DNA of 59,300 bases from CAZMXP01 sp964570285 (lineage in GTDB: Bacteria > Planctomycetota > PLA2). Shown piece after piece: positions 1 through 8,306 of this stretch (within the stretch, counting starts at the first letter, position 1; each line of letters starts with the position of its first letter). Under the pieces are notes generated by a model. The model was given only the letters and a program-made list of their open reading frames with translations. It was not told where the DNA came from and searched no databases. The stretch spans positions 1 through 59,300 of the forward strand of contig CAZMXP010000033.1 of NCBI GenBank assembly GCA_964570285.1. The letters run 5' to 3'. Position numbers and translations under genes: made by a program.

Positions 1-39
1 CCTCCCCATGCCGCGTTGGGCTGGGGCGAAGCCCCGCTG

Positions 40-104
40 GGAGCTTGTCCGGGTCCGGTTGGCCCCGAAGCGTGGCGGAAGGCCATTACCCGGACAAGCT
101 CCTA
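40..104. repeat. 67-bp palindromic repeat family, copy 1
   Basis: The outer arms GGAGCTTGTCCGGGT and ACCCGGACAAGCTCC are perfect inverted repeats around an asymmetric centre that itself contains GGCC...GGCC. The same element occurs at 5198-5264 and, inverted, at 50179-50245. The right arm here runs into CTA, which is the TAG stop codon of the minus-strand amidohydrolase. The left arm has TGG where the other copies have TAG. A role as a transcription terminator or REP-like element is inferred. Confidence 0.85.
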
Positions 105-1904
105 GGAGACCCGTCGCACGACGACCGACCCCTGCTGCAGGTTCGAGACCATCTCCGACGGCAGACCGTCCTCGCCGTAGGTCAGCCTGCTCAGGTAGAC
201 CCCGTCGGGCCGCGTCACGGACAGATGGACCACCCGTTCGCCCTCCGCGCGCCCCTGCACGGTCACCGTGACGAACCGCCCCTCCGCCTGCGGGCAGAAC
301 TCGCTCAGCTCGAATGCGTCTCCCGCGACGAGGCGCGCTCGCAGCGTCGTCCAGAGTGCCATGCTCGAAACGCCGTGGAGGGCTTCGCGGGCCAAAGTCA
401 GCTCCATGCCCTCGCCGTCTGGCCCCGTCCACGCAAGCCGCACTCGATGGGCCGGCCCCAGCGTCGCGTCCACTCTCTCCCCCTGCGGCGGGTCGTTCGC
501 GACCTGCACGCGGATACTGCCGTCCGCGCCGCGCACGAAGCGCTCCTCCCCGACGACAAGCCCGTTCCACCGCACCTCGTAGCGCGGCCCCTCGAGATGC
601 GGCAGGCCGAGGAACCGGTCCCGCGGCCGCGCGTACGACGCCGCGACCTCCTCGAGCCGTGCTTGCAGGTCCGCTCGCGGATACCAGCGCCCCCGCGCGA
701 CCACGCCGACGATCCGCGCCGCGTGGCGCACGTCGGCGAAGGGATCCCCCTCGACGAGCAGCAGGTCGGCGAGATAGCCCGGCTCGACGCGCCCGAGTGG
801 CCGCTTCAGGTACTCGCCCGCGTTGCGCGTCGCGCAGGCGAGCGCCTCCCACGGCTGGAGCCCCGCCTCGACGAGCAGCGCCAACTCCTCGTGCGCCGAC
901 CATCCCGCGACGACGTTCGGATTCGCGGAGTCGGTCCCGAGCAGCAGGCGCGCGCCGGCCTCGTGCAACAGCGCCACGGTCTGCCCCTTCAGCACATGCG
1001 AGCGCCTGTTGCGGGCAAACTGCACCGCGCTCATCTCGCGGATCCGGAAGTCGCGGCCGGGATCCCAGGTCGCAAGGAGCCGCGGCGGCACAAACCGCAT
1101 CTCCGGCGCGGCCAACAGCAGGCGCGCCTCCTCCGGCGCCACGAACTTGCGGTAGACGACCAGCGTCGGGCAGTTCCACGTCCCCACGCCCGCCGTCCGT
1201 TCCGCCCAGCCGCGCACCTGCGCAGGCACGAAGTAGCCCTCCCAGGCGCCGTACCCCTCGAGGTGCTCGATCGAGTCCTGTCGCGCGCGCAGCACGCGCT
1301 CGAGGCCGACCTCGTTCGGCACATGCCCCTCCACGCGCAAGCCGCACCGGCGCGCCTCGGCGACGAGCGCTGCGTAGACGTCGGCGCGCAGGCCGTTGTA
1401 GACCTTGATCGCGTCGTATCCCGCCTCCGCCTGCGCGGCGACGACGCGGCGCGCCTCCTCCGGCGTCGGGACCGGCACGCTCCCCTCCCAGATCGGCTTT
1501 GCGCCATCGAGGATGGGCCCGCTCGTGAAGAGGCGCGGCCCGAACCGCGCGCCCGACTCGATCTCGCGCCTCCAGCGCAGGTGCAGCGGCGTGCCCCAGA
1601 GGTTTCGCACCGTCGTCACGCCGTTCGCGAGAAAGAGCGTGTGCTCCTCCTCGTACCAGTTGTGCACATGCATGTCGCAGAGGCCCGGCAGCAGGTAGAG
1701 GCCCTTGCCGTCGATGGCGATTTCGCGGGGGTTGGGGGGGGCGCCCTCCACCACCGCGTCGATCGTGCCGTTGCGGATCACGACGGAGCGGCCGGGGAGA
1801 CGGCGGTCGCCCTCCATCGGCAGCACCGTGACATCGCGGATGACGAGATCCTGCGCGCCGACGAGCGCGCAGAGAAGGAGAAGGATCGCCGCGGCCCCCC
1901 GCAC
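102..1904 (-). CDS. Secreted metal-dependent amidohydrolase (imidazolonepropionase-like, M38 superfamily)
   Basis: About 600 residues. The protein starts with a hydrophobic signal peptide ending near VGAQD, so it is probably exported. The amidohydrolase barrel shows the metal ligands DMHVH near residue 80, a likely carboxylated lysine in AIKVYN, histidines in EGHVP and EHLEG, and the metal-binding aspartate in LLGTDSA. A C-terminal extension of about 170 residues is predicted to be beta-rich and is not typical of the core family. Start: an in-frame ATG exists at 1925 but lies inside an inverted repeat. GTG 1904 gives a cleaner signal peptide and sits 7 bases after a TAGAGT hexamer, so it is preferred. 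The stop codon is the end of the palindrome at 40-104. The substrate cannot be told; relatives act on cyclic amides, dipeptides or organophosphates. Confidence 0.85.
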   Translation of the reverse strand: MRGAAAILLLLCALVGAQDLVIRDVTVLPMEGDRRLPGRSVVIRNGTIDAVVEGAPPNPREIAIDGKGLYLLPGLCDMHVHNWYEEEHTLFLANGVTTVRNLWGTPLHLRWRREIESGARFGPRLFTSGPILDGAKPIWEGSVPVPTPEEARRVVAAQAEAGYDAIKVYNGLRADVYAALVAEARRCGLRVEGHVPNEVGLERVLRARQDSIEHLEGYGAWEGYFVPAQVRGWAERTAGVGTWNCPTLVVYRKFVAPEEARLLLAAPEMRFVPPRLLATWDPGRDFRIREMSAVQFARNRRSHVLKGQTVALLHEAGARLLLGTDSANPNVVAGWSAHEELALLVEAGLQPWEALACATRNAGEYLKRPLGRVEPGYLADLLLVEGDPFADVRHAARIVGVVARGRWYPRADLQARLEEVAASYARPRDRFLGLPHLEGPRYEVRWNGLVVGEERFVRGADGSIRVQVANDPPQGERVDATLGPAHRVRLAWTGPDGEGMELTLAREALHGVSSMALWTTLRARLVAGDAFELSEFCPQAEGRFVTVTVQGRAEGERVVHLSVTRPDGVYLSRLTYGEDGLPSEMVSNLQQGSVVVRRVS

Positions 1905-1911
1905 CCCCCCA

Positions 1912-1917
1912 ACTCTA
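1912..1917 (-). promoter_or_regulatory. -10-like hexamer TAGAGT upstream of the amidohydrolase
   Basis: On the minus strand TAGAGT is followed by 7 bases and then GTG 1904, the spacing expected for a leaderless mRNA. No convincing -35 is visible. It is one of eight similarly placed hexamers in the window. Confidence 0.5.
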
Positions 1918-2153
1918 GCCCGCATTATTCACCAGCGCGACGGCGCAGGCGGGAGAGACCTTCGTCGAAGGACGCGCGCTCGGGAGGGGACTCGTTTCCG
2001 TAGATGGACAGTGGTTTCTGGGCGAGTACGGACTGACAAGATCAAGGAGCGAGGAGGAGGCTGGCTCCAAAGCGAGCCAGCGACGACGAGCGACGCAGAG
2101 ATTGGCGGTCCGGACCGCCCAGAACCGGCGGGCTGGTGAAAAATGCGGGCGAG
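1915..2153. mobile_element. Small element bounded by 22-bp inverted repeats (MITE-like or decayed insertion sequence)
   Basis: The ends 1915-1936 (CTAGCCCGCATTATTCACCA...) and 2132-2153 (GCTGGTGAAAAATGCGGG...) are inverted repeats matching at 20 of 22 positions. The roughly 195 bp between them hold no gene. They do hold a perfect palindrome GGCGGTCCGGACCGCC at 2104-2119. The element lies between two divergent genes, and the -10-like hexamers of both genes sit at or just outside its ends. The ends resemble, from memory, those of IS1380-type elements, but no transposase is present and this link is tentative. No clear target-site duplication was found. Confidence 0.5.
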
Positions 2154-2160
2154 CCGCTGA

Positions 2161-2166
2161 TAGGAT
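2161..2166 (+). promoter_or_regulatory. -10-like hexamer TAGGAT upstream of the M1 peptidase
   Basis: TAGGAT is followed by 9 bases and ATG 2176, so the transcript would have almost no 5' untranslated region. There is no Shine-Dalgarno sequence before the ATG. Confidence 0.5.
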
Positions 2167-2175
2167 GTCCGCCCC

Positions 2176-4731
2176 ATGAGGCGCCTGCTCCTCCCCCTCC
2201 TGCTTCTCGCCGTGGCGGCGCGGCCCGGCGATCTCCATTGGGCGGCGGATCGCCCCTTCGACCTGCTCCACCTCGCGCTGACGGGCTCGGTCGACCTCAA
2301 GGGCAGGAACTTCGATGCCTCGGCGCGGCTCGACCTCGTGGCGCTGCGGGAGATGAGGGTGCTGCGCCTCGACGCGGTACGGCTCGACGTGCGGGCGGTC
2401 CAGGTCGCGCGCGTCGAGCCCGCGGGGCAACTGGCGACGAAGTGGACCAACGACGGCCGCTTCCTCGACATCGCCTTCGGGGCTCCGCTCGCGGCCGGCA
2501 CGCGCATCGGCGTGACGGTCGACTACCGCTGCCACGAGCCCGAGGACGGGCTCTACTTCTTCGGACCCACCGAGGCGCAGCCCGATGTCCCCTACCAGGT
2601 CTGGTCGCAGGGCGAGACCGAGGGGACGCGGCACTGGATCCCGATCCTCGACCATCCCAACGAGCGGCTCACGAGCGAACTCGCCGTCTCCGTCGAGCCC
2701 GGGCTCAAGGTGCTCTCGAACGGGACCCTCGAGGGCGTCGCGACGCGCGACGGGCGGGAGGTGTGGCACTGGAAGCAGCAGAAGGACCACGTTCCCTACC
2801 TGATCACGCTCGTCGTCGGCCACTTCGAGGTCGAGCGCGAGGAGTGGCGCGGCATTCCCGTCGAGTACTGGGTGCCCCCCAGGCGCAAGGGCGACATCGC
2901 GCGGAGCTTCGGCAACACCAAGCGCATGCTCGACTTCTTCAGCGACCGCATCGGCGTGCCCTACCCGTGGGCGAAGTACAGCCAGATCGTCGTGGAGCAG
3001 TTCGGCTGGGGCGGCATGGAGAACACCACGGCCACGACGCTGAACGAGCGCACGCTGCACGACGAGCGCGCGCACCTCGACTACAGCAGCGACGGGCTCG
3101 TCGCGCACGAACTCGCGCACCAGTGGTTTGGCGACCTGCTGACCTGCCGCGAGTGGGCGCACACCTGGCTCAACGAGGGGTTCGCGACCTACTTCGAGGC
3201 GCTCTGGGACGAGCAGGACAAGGGGCGCGACGAGTTCCTCTACAACATGCTCGGCAAGGCGCGCGGGGCGATCTCCGGCGGCAAGGCGCTGCCGATCGTG
3301 CACCGCGGCTACAACGGCCCGTGGGAGCAGTTCGACGCGCGCGCCTACCCGAAGGGGGCGTGGGTGCTGCACATGATCCGCCGGCGCCTCGGCGACGCGC
3401 TCTGGTGGAAGTGCGTGCACCGCTACGTCACCGACAACGCGCACCGCTGCGTCGAGACCGACGACCTCCGCCGCGCGATCGAGGCGACGACCGGGCGCGC
3501 CTTCGAGCAGTTCTTCCACCAGTGGACGGGACTGCCCGGCCACCCCGTCGTGGAGATCCACCACCAGTGGGACGAGCAGAAGAGGCTCGCCGAGATGCGC
3601 GTCGTGCAGACGCAGAAGGGCGAGCCCTTCCGCTTCCCGCTGCGCGTCTCGTTCGGGACGGGAGTCGAGGGGGGCTCGGGGGCCGTCGAGTTCGACGTCA
3701 AGGAGCGCGAGTCGCGCTGGGTCGTCCCCCTCCCCGCGCGCCCCACCCTGATCCGCATCGACCCCGACCACGCCGTGCTGATGGAGCTCCGCGAACACAA
3801 GGGGCGCGACCTCTGGCTCGCGCAGCTCGGCGATGCGGCCGACCCCCTCGCGCGCATCCGCGCCGCGGAGCAGCTGGGGGAGTGGCGGAGGGACGAGGAC
3901 CGCGCCGCGCTGGGCGAGGCGCTCGGCAAGGAGCCCTTCTGGGGCGTGCAGGCGGAGATCTGCAAGGCGCTCGGCGCCTGCGGCGGCGACAAGAGCCGCG
4001 ACATCCTGCTGCGGGCGCTCTCGCTCGAGCACCCCAAGGCGCGCAAGGCGGCCGTCGAGGCGCTGGGGCGCTTCCAGGGCGACGAGACCGCCCGCGACGC
4101 GCTCGGCGCGATCGTGCGCAACGGCGACGCGAGCTACTACGTCGAGGCGGCGGCGATCGCGGGGTGGGCGGGGCTGCGGCCGCCGGGCGCGCTGGAGCTG
4201 CTCACGCCGCTGCTCGGCAAGGAGAGCCACAACGAGGTGGTCCGCGAGGCGGCGCTGCAGGGGATCGGGGAGCAGCTCGATCCGGGCTCGACCGATCTGC
4301 TGCTCCGCTGGACGGGTCGGGAGCGGCCGCGCTCCTGCCGGCAGGCGGCGCTCGGCGCGCTGGCGAAGCTCGGCCGCAGCGGCCTCTGGACCCCCGAGCA
4401 GACCGCCACCGCCGTCGCCGCGATCGCCCGCTGCCTGCACCGGCTCGAGCACCGCGGCATCAAGAGCGCCGCCGCGCAGGCGCTGCGCGACATCGGCGAA
4501 CGCGGCGCCGCGGCGCTGCCGGCGCTGGAGGCTCTCGCGGCCCATGATCCCTTCCCCAACGTGCGGACCGAGGCGCAGGCGGCGATCGACCGCATCCGCA
4601 GCGGCGCGCCGGCGCATGTCGAGCTCGCGCGGCTGCGCGACGAGCTCGCGAAGATGCGGGAGGAGGAGCGCAAGCTCGGCGAGCGCCTCGAGCGGATGGA
4701 GCGGAAGGTGCCGCTCGGAACGTCCGACTGA
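2176..4731 (+). CDS. Secreted M1-family zinc aminopeptidase with HEAT-repeat tail
   Basis: 851 residues. A short signal peptide (MRRLLLPLLLLAVAARPGD) points to export. The M1 peptidase core carries the exopeptidase signature GGMEN near residue 278 and the zinc site HELAH at residue 311 with the third ligand, the glutamate of LNEGF, 18 residues further on. It should cleave N-terminal residues from peptides. After about residue 550 the protein continues as alanine/leucine-rich helical pairs of the HEAT type and ends in a charged coiled coil (about 820-845). The fusion of M1 core to HEAT repeats is seen in other large M1 enzymes. The 4-nt-spaced slyD-like gene downstream probably has its own promoter. 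Confidence 0.9.
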   Translation: MRRLLLPLLLLAVAARPGDLHWAADRPFDLLHLALTGSVDLKGRNFDASARLDLVALREMRVLRLDAVRLDVRAVQVARVEPAGQLATKWTNDGRFLDIAFGAPLAAGTRIGVTVDYRCHEPEDGLYFFGPTEAQPDVPYQVWSQGETEGTRHWIPILDHPNERLTSELAVSVEPGLKVLSNGTLEGVATRDGREVWHWKQQKDHVPYLITLVVGHFEVEREEWRGIPVEYWVPPRRKGDIARSFGNTKRMLDFFSDRIGVPYPWAKYSQIVVEQFGWGGMENTTATTLNERTLHDERAHLDYSSDGLVAHELAHQWFGDLLTCREWAHTWLNEGFATYFEALWDEQDKGRDEFLYNMLGKARGAISGGKALPIVHRGYNGPWEQFDARAYPKGAWVLHMIRRRLGDALWWKCVHRYVTDNAHRCVETDDLRRAIEATTGRAFEQFFHQWTGLPGHPVVEIHHQWDEQKRLAEMRVVQTQKGEPFRFPLRVSFGTGVEGGSGAVEFDVKERESRWVVPLPARPTLIRIDPDHAVLMELREHKGRDLWLAQLGDAADPLARIRAAEQLGEWRRDEDRAALGEALGKEPFWGVQAEICKALGACGGDKSRDILLRALSLEHPKARKAAVEALGRFQGDETARDALGAIVRNGDASYYVEAAAIAGWAGLRPPGALELLTPLLGKESHNEVVREAALQGIGEQLDPGSTDLLLRWTGRERPRSCRQAALGALAKLGRSGLWTPEQTATAVAAIARCLHRLEHRGIKSAAAQALRDIGERGAAALPALEALAAHDPFPNVRTEAQAAIDRIRSGAPAHVELARLRDELAKMREEERKLGERLERMERKVPLGTSD

Positions 4732-4735
4732 GGCC

Positions 4736-4741
4736 TATACT
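4736..4741 (+). promoter_or_regulatory. Possible -10 box TATACT for the slyD-like gene
   Basis: TATACT lies 30 bases before ATG 4772. A small GC hairpin (GGGGGCC TC GCCCCC region, 4742-4757) follows in what would be the leader. No clear -35 is present, and the hairpin could instead be an end signal for the peptidase transcript. Confidence 0.3.
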
Positions 4742-4771
4742 GGGGGCCTCGCCCCCTACCCGAGGAACTCC

Positions 4772-5200
4772 ATGCTCGAAGCGCGCTATGGCGACACCGT
4801 CCGGATCCGGTTCACCGGACGCCTCCAGGACGGATCCACCTTCGACTCCACCGACGACAGCGATCCGTTCGAGTTCGAGGTGGGCAGCGACGACGTCGTC
4901 ACCGGCATCAGCAGCGCGCTGGTCGGCATGAAGGCGGGCGAGAAGAAGCAGGTGACGCTCTCCCCCGACGAGGCCTACGGCGACCGGGACGAGGATCTGG
5001 TCCAGTCGGTGGCGCTCGACGAGATGCCCGAGGACGTCGAGGTCGGCGACGAGTTGACCGCCACCGACGAGGAGGACGAGGAGATGATCGTGCGCGTCAG
5101 CGAGATCACCGACACCGAGGCGATCATCGACGGCAACCACCCGCTGGCCGGCGAGACGCTCTTCCTCGACATCGAACTCCTCGAGATCGTGCGGGCGTAG
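4772..5200 (+). CDS. slyD: SlyD-like FKBP-type peptidyl-prolyl isomerase
   Basis: 142 residues. The N-terminal FKBP part (RYGDTVRIRFTGRLQDGSTF, about 5-25) and the return segment DGNHPLAGETLFLDIELLEI enclose an insert-in-flap region rich in Asp and Glu, as in SlyD. It should isomerise prolyl bonds and act as a chaperone in the cytoplasm. The His/Cys-rich metal-binding tail of E. coli SlyD is absent, so a nickel role is unlikely. The start is supported by a GAGGA ribosome site 8 bases upstream. The stop codon TAG is the first three bases of the palindrome at 5198-5264. Confidence 0.88.
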   Translation: MLEARYGDTVRIRFTGRLQDGSTFDSTDDSDPFEFEVGSDDVVTGISSALVGMKAGEKKQVTLSPDEAYGDRDEDLVQSVALDEMPEDVEVGDELTATDEEDEEMIVRVSEITDTEAIIDGNHPLAGETLFLDIELLEIVRA

Positions 5201-5264
5201 GAGCTTGTCCGGGTCCGGTCGGCCCCGAAGCGTGGCTGAAGGCCATTACCCGGACAAGCTCCTA
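5198..5264. repeat. 67-bp palindromic repeat, copy 2, shared by two convergent genes
   Basis: The element begins TAGGAGCTTGTCC and ends GGACAAGCTCCTA. The first TAG is the stop codon of the plus-strand slyD-like gene. The terminal CTA is the stop codon of the minus-strand TPR gene. The whole space between the two genes is therefore this element. It differs from copy 1 at only a few central positions. A bidirectional terminator is the simplest reading. Confidence 0.88.
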
Positions 5265-6515
5265 CAGCGCGGCTTCCAGGGCGCGGCGGTAGAGTTCGCC
5301 CGCGGCGGCGGCGTCGCCCTCGGCCTCGAGGCAGGAGGCGTAGAGGCGCAGCACCGTCAGGTCGCCGCCGCCGGCCTCGAGCACCTTGTCCAGCGCGGCC
5401 TTCGCCTTGCGCGTGTCCCCCTTGGTGCGGTAGTGCTCGGCGAGCGCGATCATCGTGCCCGCGTAGGGGAAGTGCTTGAGCAACAGCTCCTTCTCGCGGT
5501 CGCCGTCGAGGCGGCCGCTCCTGAGCAGGTCGGCGATGCGATCGAAGACGGGGAGGCTCACCGCGCGGCCCCACGCCTTCAGCGCGCCCGTCAGGTCTCC
5601 GGACTCGAGCGCGAGATCCCCGAGCAGCAGCGCCGACCGCCCGTCGCCGGTGCGCGCCTTGAGCGCCTTCAGCGTCTTCTTCCGGTCGCCCTCGTCGAGC
5701 GCCTTGTGCGCGCGGCGGAAGTCGAGCAGGGCGACATACCCTTCCGCCTCCTCCCGGTCGCGCCCCTGGCTCACGGCGGCGAGCCGCTTCGCCACCGCGA
5801 CGGTCCGCTCCAGGTCGCCGGTCGCCTCGAGCCGGTCGCGCAACGCGAGCAGGATGCGCCGGTTGCTGCCGTCGGCCTTGTGCGTCTTCTCGAGCTCCTT
5901 CAGGACCGTCTCCGCCTCGAGTTCGTCGTCGAGGTCGTAGGAGAGGGCGCGAAGCTCCGCGTGGTTGCGGCGCACATGGTCGCTGAGGATCTGCCCCTCC
6001 TTGAGCCGCAACAGCCAGGCGCGCGCCTCGTTGGGCCGACCCAGCCTCAGCTCGCAGGTGGCGATCTTGATCCAGGCGTCGGCGCGGATGTCGCGATGCT
6101 CGGGCACCGCGTCCTCGAGACGCACCCATCGGGCGATCTTCTCCACGCTCCCGAAGTGCTCGATCGCCCGCTTCCAGTGCCCGAGCACCATCTGATGGAG
6201 CCCGTCGAGGAAGTGGCGCATCGCCCGGAGCCCGAAGAGCCGGTAGAACCCAGCCCGAACCTTGCGCCAGACGATCCAGAGCAGCAGCAGCGCCAGCGCG
6301 TTGTAGAAGATGACCCGCCCGACCGGGTTGTCGAGCAGCGCCGTGATGAGCGGGCGCAGGATGTCGAAGAGCGTCGCGACGATCCGGAGCAGCGGGCCCA
6401 CGACGAAGAGCACCACCACCGCGAGCGCGAGGTAGATCCACCCCTTGTTGCGGCGCCCCCACCCCTGCACCCTCCGCAGCGTGCCGAAGATCGGGACGTG
6501 GTCCTTCCAGCTCAC
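5262..6515 (-). CDS. TPR-like membrane protein, last gene of the XPB operon
   Basis: 417 residues from GTG 6515. Two transmembrane helices lie near the N-terminus (about 25-45 and 65-85, the second ending LLLLWIVWRK). They are followed by about 300 residues of helical repeats of TPR type, clearest at the end (AKAALDKVLEAGGGDLTVLRLY and similar). The start is fixed by a GTGA overlap with the stop of the LapB-like gene upstream, so translation is probably coupled. No catalytic motif was seen. The layout (membrane anchor plus cytoplasmic TPRs) recalls HemY/LapB-type scaffold proteins. Its partner is likely the LapB-like protein encoded just before it. Confidence 0.8.
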   Translation of the reverse strand: MSWKDHVPIFGTLRRVQGWGRRNKGWIYLALAVVVLFVVGPLLRIVATLFDILRPLITALLDNPVGRVIFYNALALLLLWIVWRKVRAGFYRLFGLRAMRHFLDGLHQMVLGHWKRAIEHFGSVEKIARWVRLEDAVPEHRDIRADAWIKIATCELRLGRPNEARAWLLRLKEGQILSDHVRRNHAELRALSYDLDDELEAETVLKELEKTHKADGSNRRILLALRDRLEATGDLERTVAVAKRLAAVSQGRDREEAEGYVALLDFRRAHKALDEGDRKKTLKALKARTGDGRSALLLGDLALESGDLTGALKAWGRAVSLPVFDRIADLLRSGRLDGDREKELLLKHFPYAGTMIALAEHYRTKGDTRKAKAALDKVLEAGGGDLTVLRLYASCLEAEGDAAAAGELYRRALEAAL

Positions 6516-8302
6516 GGCCCGCCTCCCGTCGCCGCACGGTCCCGCGCCGCCGCGTAGTGCGCCCTGAGTTCGCCGTCCTTCTCGCGTGCCGCGGCACGGC
6601 CGAGCGCCTCCGCCGCCGCCGGGAGGCCGCTCCGCGCGAGCATGTCCGCCACCGCGCGCCTGCGCGTCCCGCGGGCGCCGAAGAGCCGCCCGAGCAGCCG
6701 CGCCTCGAGGAAGCGCCGCTCCAGTTCGCTCACCGCCGCGTCGCCGAAGGACCGCACGAGGGAGGCGCCGCGCGCGAGCCCGCCCGCGTCCCGGGAGGCG
6801 GCGACCGCCTCGACCACGGGCCCCAGCACGCCGGGTCCGCGCCTGCGGAGCACCTCCAGCGCCCGGTCGCGCACCCCGTCGTCCAGCCGCGGATCGGCCA
6901 GCGCGCCGGCGACGGCCGGATCCTGCGCGTTCCCGAGACTGGGCAGGAAGCTCTCCGCATCCCGCTCGCCCAGCGCGAGGTAGAACGCGGCCGCGAAGTC
7001 GGGCTGGGGCCGCGCGCGGTTGCACTCGCCCACCTCCCGCGCGGCGACCGCTCCCAGCGCCGCGAGCCGCGCCCCCAGATAGCGGCGCGCCTCGATGCCC
7101 GGCAGCGCGGCGAAGACCTCATAGAGCGCGCCCGGGCCCTTTTCGAGAAGGCGGGTCATCGCCGCCTCGTCGCCTGTCGAGGCGCGGAACGCGAGCGCGT
7201 GCACGAACGCGGCCGTCTCCTCCACCTCGTCGACGGCCCCCCGGATGTCGGGGAGCGGCGACATGTAGAAGGCCGCGAGGTCGGGGATCGCCTGCACGGT
7301 GCCGACCGCCCCGCACTTCGGGCACTGCGCGGAGTGCCCCTTCAGCAGCTCGCCGCAGTGGCCGCAGGAGTAGCGCGCCGTGCGCGCCTCGACCGCCACG
7401 ACGAGCGCACCCAGATCGGGCGCGAGGGAGAGGGCGGTCGTCGGGTTCGGTGCGTCGGGCGCGGCCGGGCGAGTGCGCGCCGCGGGCGCCGGCTCGAAGA
7501 CGGGATCCTCCCCCTTCGCGAGCTCGCGGAGTTGCTCGAGATGCTCGCGCGCGAGCGTCAGCCCCGCCTCCCCGAGCGCCTGCGCCGCACGGACGAGGGC
7601 GCTGCGTGCCCGGAGGTTGCCCGGCTGGAACGCGATCGCCTCCGTCAGGAAGCGCACCGCGGCCCGGGCGTCCCCCTCGGCGAGCACCGCCGCCCCCGCC
7701 TCCTCGAAGCGGCGCGACGCGCGCCGGCGCTCGGCCTTGCCCATCTCCTCCCCGGGCCCGCGCGGATAGATCTCGCGCAGCCGCTCCGCCGCCGCGACCG
7801 GCTGCCCCCCCTCCGCGTACGCCTGCGCGATCCCGGAGAGCGCCTCGGTGTCCCCGGGCGCCAGCGCCTCCGCGCGCTCGAACGCCTCGACCGCGAGGTC
7901 GTAATGATGCAGCGCGAGCTCGTCGCGACCGAGCGACAGGAAGTTGCGCGCCAATTCGTGCCCGAAGACCTTGTGCACGTGATGGTGGTGCTTCTTCGCC
8001 TCGGCGGCATCCCCCGTCTCGCGGTAGCAGTCCCCGAGCGCGATGCGCGCCTCGACGTTTTCCGGGTCGCGTTCGAGCACCTTCTCCAGCGTCGCGATCC
8101 CCTCGCGGTAGTCGCCGCGCAGGAACTCGTCGAGCCCCCGCACGTAGTCCGAGAGCGCCTTGCGCCGCTCCAGTTCAGCGGCGATGCGTCGCGTCTTCCT
8201 GAGCGCGAGCAGCAGCACGACGAACAGCACCGCCCCCGCCAGCGCCTCGGCGGCGAGCGGCTCCTTCAGCAGCGAGGCCAGGTCCTCCCAGAAGGCGATC
8301 AC
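6512..8302 (-). CDS. LapB (YciM)-like TPR protein with rubredoxin-type zinc ribbon and extra C-terminal helical domain
   Basis: 596 residues. It starts with one transmembrane helix (AGAVLFVVLLLAL, about 19-35). TPRs follow (GLDEFLRGDYREGIATLEKV is close to the first LapB repeat). Near residues 310-330 is a zinc ribbon, CGHC...CPKC, in the context RYSCGHC. This order matches LapB, which in E. coli tunes lipopolysaccharide synthesis through FtsH and LpxC. The protein differs by about 250 further residues of HEAT-like helices and by a run HHHHVH near 155. GTG 8302 starts 4 bases after the upstream stop; no better start exists. The LapB assignment rests on architecture and motif similarity, and a function in LPS control is inference. 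Confidence 0.72.
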   Translation of the reverse strand: MIAFWEDLASLLKEPLAAEALAGAVLFVVLLLALRKTRRIAAELERRKALSDYVRGLDEFLRGDYREGIATLEKVLERDPENVEARIALGDCYRETGDAAEAKKHHHHVHKVFGHELARNFLSLGRDELALHHYDLAVEAFERAEALAPGDTEALSGIAQAYAEGGQPVAAAERLREIYPRGPGEEMGKAERRRASRRFEEAGAAVLAEGDARAAVRFLTEAIAFQPGNLRARSALVRAAQALGEAGLTLAREHLEQLRELAKGEDPVFEPAPAARTRPAAPDAPNPTTALSLAPDLGALVVAVEARTARYSCGHCGELLKGHSAQCPKCGAVGTVQAIPDLAAFYMSPLPDIRGAVDEVEETAAFVHALAFRASTGDEAAMTRLLEKGPGALYEVFAALPGIEARRYLGARLAALGAVAAREVGECNRARPQPDFAAAFYLALGERDAESFLPSLGNAQDPAVAGALADPRLDDGVRDRALEVLRRRGPGVLGPVVEAVAASRDAGGLARGASLVRSFGDAAVSELERRFLEARLLGRLFGARGTRRRAVADMLARSGLPAAAEALGRAAAREKDGELRAHYAAARDRAATGGGP

Positions 8303-8306
8303 GGGG

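Noticed and set aside
1905..1925. ATG 1925 as the amidohydrolase start
   Set aside because: The ATG is part of an inverted repeat, gives a poorer signal peptide, and is upstream of a well-placed -10-like hexamer for GTG 1904.
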